Assembly: GCA_041748555.1 (NCBI GenBank)
Contig: JBGTDA010000131.1
Coordinates: forward strand, 1 to 64,000
Length of the DNA stretch: 64,000 nt
Reading direction: 5' to 3'
DNA from: Rhodonellum sp041748555
GTDB taxonomy: Bacteria > Bacteroidota > Bacteroidia > Cytophagales > Cyclobacteriaceae
Position numbers and translations under genes: made by a program. Every line of letters begins with the position of its first letter. Within the stretch, counting starts at the first letter, position 1. The notes under the pieces are model-generated. The model saw only the letters and a program-made list of their open reading frames with translations. It searched no databases and was not told the DNA's origin. Shown here in pieces: positions 61,157 through 64,000 of this stretch.

Positions 61157-61204
61157 AATAATTTAAATTTCATTTTTGTACCTAGTTCTTGGATGAATTC
61201 ACCG

Positions 61205-64000
61205 TCAAACAGTTTCCTCTGCTTCCGCAAACTCTTCAACCGGAATACAGCTGCACATCAAATTCCTGTCTCCGTAAGCGGAGTCGATTCTTCTTACAGA
61301 AGGCCAAAATTTATTGTTTTTGACAAAAGCTAATGGATAAACAGCTTTTTCCCTGGAATATGGGAATTCCCAATGATCGCTCAAAGCAAGGGCGGCGGTA
61401 TGCGGCGCATTCTTAAATACGTTGTTTTCTTTTTCGGCTTTGCCGTTTTCTATTTCTCTGATTTCTTCTCTGATACTGATCATCGCATCACAGAACCGGT
61501 CCAATTCAGCAAGATTCTCTGATTCCGTAGGCTCGATCATCAAAGTTCCCGCTACGGGAAAAGAAACCGTAGGAGCATGAAAACCATAATCCATCAGCCG
61601 CTTGGCAATGTCTTCCACTTCGACACCGAATTCTTTGAAACCCCTGCAATCCAAAATCATTTCATGGGCCGCTCTTCCATGCGTTCCTGTATACAGAATC
61701 GGGAAATGTTCCTCCAACCGGGATTTGATGTAATTGGCATTGAGGATTGCGATTTTAGTAGCATTTGTCAATCCTTCCCCGCCCATCATGGCGATATAGG
61801 CATAAGAAATCGGCAAAATGCTTGCGCTTCCAAACGGAGCTGCGGATATGGCAGTTATCGCATGGGTACCGCCTGTTTTTACCAAAGGATTGCCGGGAAG
61901 GAAAGGTGCCAGGTGTTCGGCCACGCAAATCGGGCCCATACCCGGTCCACCGCCTCCATGGGGAATGCAGAAGGTTTTGTGCAGATTTAGGTGACAGACG
62001 TCAGCACCGATTCTACCCGGGCTGGTCAAACCAACCTGGGCATTCATATTTGCCCCATCCATATAAACCTGTCCGCCTTGGCCATGGATAATCTGACAGA
62101 TTTCCTGAATCGCCTCTTCAAAAACGCCATGTGTTGAAGGATATGTTACCAGCAAAGAGGCTAAGTTATCTTTATGTTCAAGGGCTTTTGCTCTGAGGTC
62201 TTCTACATCAATATTACCTTTTTCATCACACTTCACCAGGACCACTTTCATTCCGGCCATTACCGCTGAGGCAGGATTGGTGCCATGGGCGGAGGTAGGT
62301 ATCAAGGCAATATTTCTATGATGATCACCTCTACTCTGATGATAAGCTCTGATGACCATCAATCCGGCATATTCACCCTGTGCCCCGGAATTGGGCTGGA
62401 GAGAAGTATCTGCAAATCCCGTTATTTCGGTCAGCCAGTTTCTTAGATCCTGAAACATCTCATAATATCCGGCAGCCTGATCCTGAGGTGCATAAGGATG
62501 AAGCTGTCCGAATTCCGGCCAGGTCACGGGAATCATCTCTGAAGTTGCGTTTAGTTTCATGGTACATGAACCAAGGGAAATCATGGAATGGACCAAGGAA
62601 AGATCCTTGTTTTCCAATCTCTTGATGTATCTCAACATTTCATGTTCGGAATGAAACTGATTGAAAACAGGATGGCTTAAAAATTCGGATTTTCTTGCCA
62701 ATGCCTCCGGTAAATTGATTTCCAAACCATCAACAAAATCACTTAGCTCCACATGTTTCTTATGGTTGGTGGATTTGTAGAAAACGGATATTACTTCCTC
62801 CACATCCTGAATTGTCTTTACCTCATCGAAAGAAAGTAAAATAGCTCCTTCTTCATACCTGAAATTCAACTCAGCAGAAATGGCAAATGCCTGTATTTTG
62901 GATTGTTGTACTTCATCCACTTTTATTTTGATGGTATCGAAGTAGGTTTTGTTGAGCTGATGAAAACCCAATATTTCCAGTGCTTTTTCGGTAAGCTGCG
63001 CCAATCCATGGACTTTAGTCGCAATTTCTTTCAATCCTTTTGGACCATGATATACGGCATACATTCCCGCCATTACTCCCAGAAGTACCTGGGAAGTACA
63101 GATATTGGAAGTAGCTTTCTCCCTTTTGATATGCTGCTCCCGGGTCTGAAGCGCCATTCTGTAGGCATTGTTTCCGTCTTTATCCACAGAAACGCCGATA
63201 ATCCTTCCTGGAACTTGCCTTTTGAAAGTTTCTTTTGTTGCAAAAAATGCAGCATGCGGGCCGCCGAATCCCATCGGCACGCCGAATCGTTGTGTGGTAC
63301 CTACCACGACATCTGCACCCACTTCTCCAGGAGGAGTCAGTAGTGTCAAACTTAAAAGATCAGTTGCAAAGCAGGAAAGCACATTGTTTTCCTTTGCGGT
63401 GGCGACCAGATCTGAAAAATCAATCGCCTCTCCATCCGCATTCGGATATTGTAGCATGATGCCAAAAAGCCCGGGATCGGATAAATCCAAAGCGGACAAA
63501 GGTCCCACTACCAGATCAATGCCAACCGGAATTGATCTTGTCAGAAGTAAATCCTTGGTTTGGGTAAAAACCTTTTCATCAACAAAGTATTTGTTTGCAC
63601 CCTTTTTATCTTTCGGTTTGGAAGCAAACAACATGGTCATGGCCTCTGCTGCAGAAGTGGCTTCATCCAGCAAAGATGCATTGGCTAGTTCCATCCCGGT
63701 CAGATCCAAAACGGTTGTCTGAAAGTTGATCAAAGCTTCCAGTCTTCCTTGGGCAATTTCAGCCTGATATGGGGTGTAGGCCGTATACCATCCGGGATTT
63801 TCCATGATGTTCCTGAGGATCACTCCAGGAACTATTGTATCATAGTATCCCAACCCGATAAAAGATTTGAAGATTTTGTTTTTGGCAGCAAGCTTTTTGA
63901 AATCCCTGAGAAATATTGCTTCGGATGTTGCTTGTGGCAAATCAAGAGATTTTTCCAATTGGATGGATTTTGGAATTGTCTCGTCTATCAGCTCTTCCAA
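61205..64000 (-). CDS. gcvP: Glycine dehydrogenase (aminomethyl-transferring), P protein, 5' end outside the window
   Basis: The visible 931 codons cover nearly the whole P protein; the first ~30 residues lie past base 64000, so the first base is not a true start. GYYDTIVPGVILRNIMENPG, YTPYQAEIAQGRLEALIN and SLGSCTMKLNATSEMIPVTW are conserved. The PLP-binding lysine lies in HLNLHKTFCIPHGGGGPGMG. It decarboxylates glycine and passes the aminomethyl group to the H protein lipoamide in the glycine cleavage system. gcvH and gcvT are not in the window. Confidence 0.96.
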   Translation of the reverse strand: MEELIDETIPKSIQLEKSLDLPQATSEAIFLRDFKKLAAKNKIFKSFIGLGYYDTIVPGVILRNIMENPGWYTAYTPYQAEIAQGRLEALINFQTTVLDLTGMELANASLLDEATSAAEAMTMLFASKPKDKKGANKYFVDEKVFTQTKDLLLTRSIPVGIDLVVGPLSALDLSDPGLFGIMLQYPNADGEAIDFSDLVATAKENNVLSCFATDLLSLTLLTPPGEVGADVVVGTTQRFGVPMGFGGPHAAFFATKETFKRQVPGRIIGVSVDKDGNNAYRMALQTREQHIKREKATSNICTSQVLLGVMAGMYAVYHGPKGLKEIATKVHGLAQLTEKALEILGFHQLNKTYFDTIKIKVDEVQQSKIQAFAISAELNFRYEEGAILLSFDEVKTIQDVEEVISVFYKSTNHKKHVELSDFVDGLEINLPEALARKSEFLSHPVFNQFHSEHEMLRYIKRLENKDLSLVHSMISLGSCTMKLNATSEMIPVTWPEFGQLHPYAPQDQAAGYYEMFQDLRNWLTEITGFADTSLQPNSGAQGEYAGLMVIRAYHQSRGDHHRNIALIPTSAHGTNPASAVMAGMKVVLVKCDEKGNIDVEDLRAKALEHKDNLASLLVTYPSTHGVFEEAIQEICQIIHGQGGQVYMDGANMNAQVGLTSPGRIGADVCHLNLHKTFCIPHGGGGPGMGPICVAEHLAPFLPGNPLVKTGGTHAITAISAAPFGSASILPISYAYIAMMGGEGLTNATKIAILNANYIKSRLEEHFPILYTGTHGRAAHEMILDCRGFKEFGVEVEDIAKRLMDYGFHAPTVSFPVAGTLMIEPTESENLAELDRFCDAMISIREEIREIENGKAEKENNVFKNAPHTAALALSDHWEFPYSREKAVYPLAFVKNNKFWPSVRRIDSAYGDRNLMCSCIPVEEFAEAEETV

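Noticed and set aside
60895..61239. Minus-strand 114-codon frame as a gene
   Set aside because: It overlaps the 3' end of gcvP and contains the perfect gcvP terminator at 61126-61156. The remaining part has no start or known family.
61205..64000. 64000 as the true gcvP start
   Set aside because: The first in-window codon is TTG at the window edge and the P protein N-terminus is missing about 30 residues.

Overview
The window reads as chromosomal DNA of a member of the Bacteroidetes (Bacteroidota), most likely the order Cytophagales and the family Cyclobacteriaceae. The evidence is AT-rich DNA with few Shine-Dalgarno sequences, promoters of the TTTG-N19-TAnnTTTG type, BshA (bacillithiol), a NagZ/beta-lactamase fusion, an OMP_b-brl_3 type outer-membrane barrel, a BF3164-like lipoprotein and an assimilatory sulfite reductase with a HEPN-like tail. 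The family assignment is inference; the phylum is well supported. No 16S gene, complete insertion sequence, prophage or CRISPR array is visible.

Layout. 1-1540: an SSS transporter end, clpS, recR and tRNA-Ala(GGC). 1541-5260: an accessory pocket between the tRNA and clpB. It holds an orphan AT-rich gene, a structured element, a fossil DUF433/DUF5615 toxin-antitoxin pair, a frame split by a stop codon, three 32-bp palindromic repeats and an AAA/DUF4143 ATPase with no normal start codon. 5342-17269: clpB, a hybrid histidine kinase, an M19 dipeptidase, an esterase/propeller lipoprotein pair and an acyl-ACP desaturase. 17391-18257: a pirin gene broken by two in-frame stops. 18264-23915: a cytochrome c maturation operon ccmB-C-D-E-F, whose CcmE carries the CxxxY rather than HxxxY haem motif, followed by a DUF2520 gene. 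24321-27815: htpG, a possible small peptide gene and a BF3164-like lipoprotein. 28054-35306: an Rrf2 regulator followed by sulfate assimilation (cysH, cysD, cysN, sulfite reductase) and siroheme synthesis (cobA, precorrin-2 dehydrogenase).

35332-53470: mostly ordinary metabolic and housekeeping genes (DUF1801, two sugar isomerase-like TIM barrels, a PQQ-type dehydrogenase, a fatty acid hydroxylase, bshA, NagZ fusion, mutL, two rhomboids, rlmN, a HAD phosphatase, an App1-like protein). 53784-58127: a two-component system followed by an outer-membrane barrel protein. 58155-64000: M1 peptidase, an apparently intact HepT/MNT toxin-antitoxin pair whose antitoxin carries its own XRE domain, and the start-truncated glycine dehydrogenase gcvP.

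Working together: the cys cluster takes sulfate to sulfide and makes the siroheme its last enzyme needs, probably under the adjacent Rrf2 sensor. The ccm genes deliver haem to periplasmic cytochromes. The most interesting material is in the tRNA-clpB pocket, the variant CcmE, the XRE-MNT/HepT locus and the set of genes interrupted by in-frame stops.
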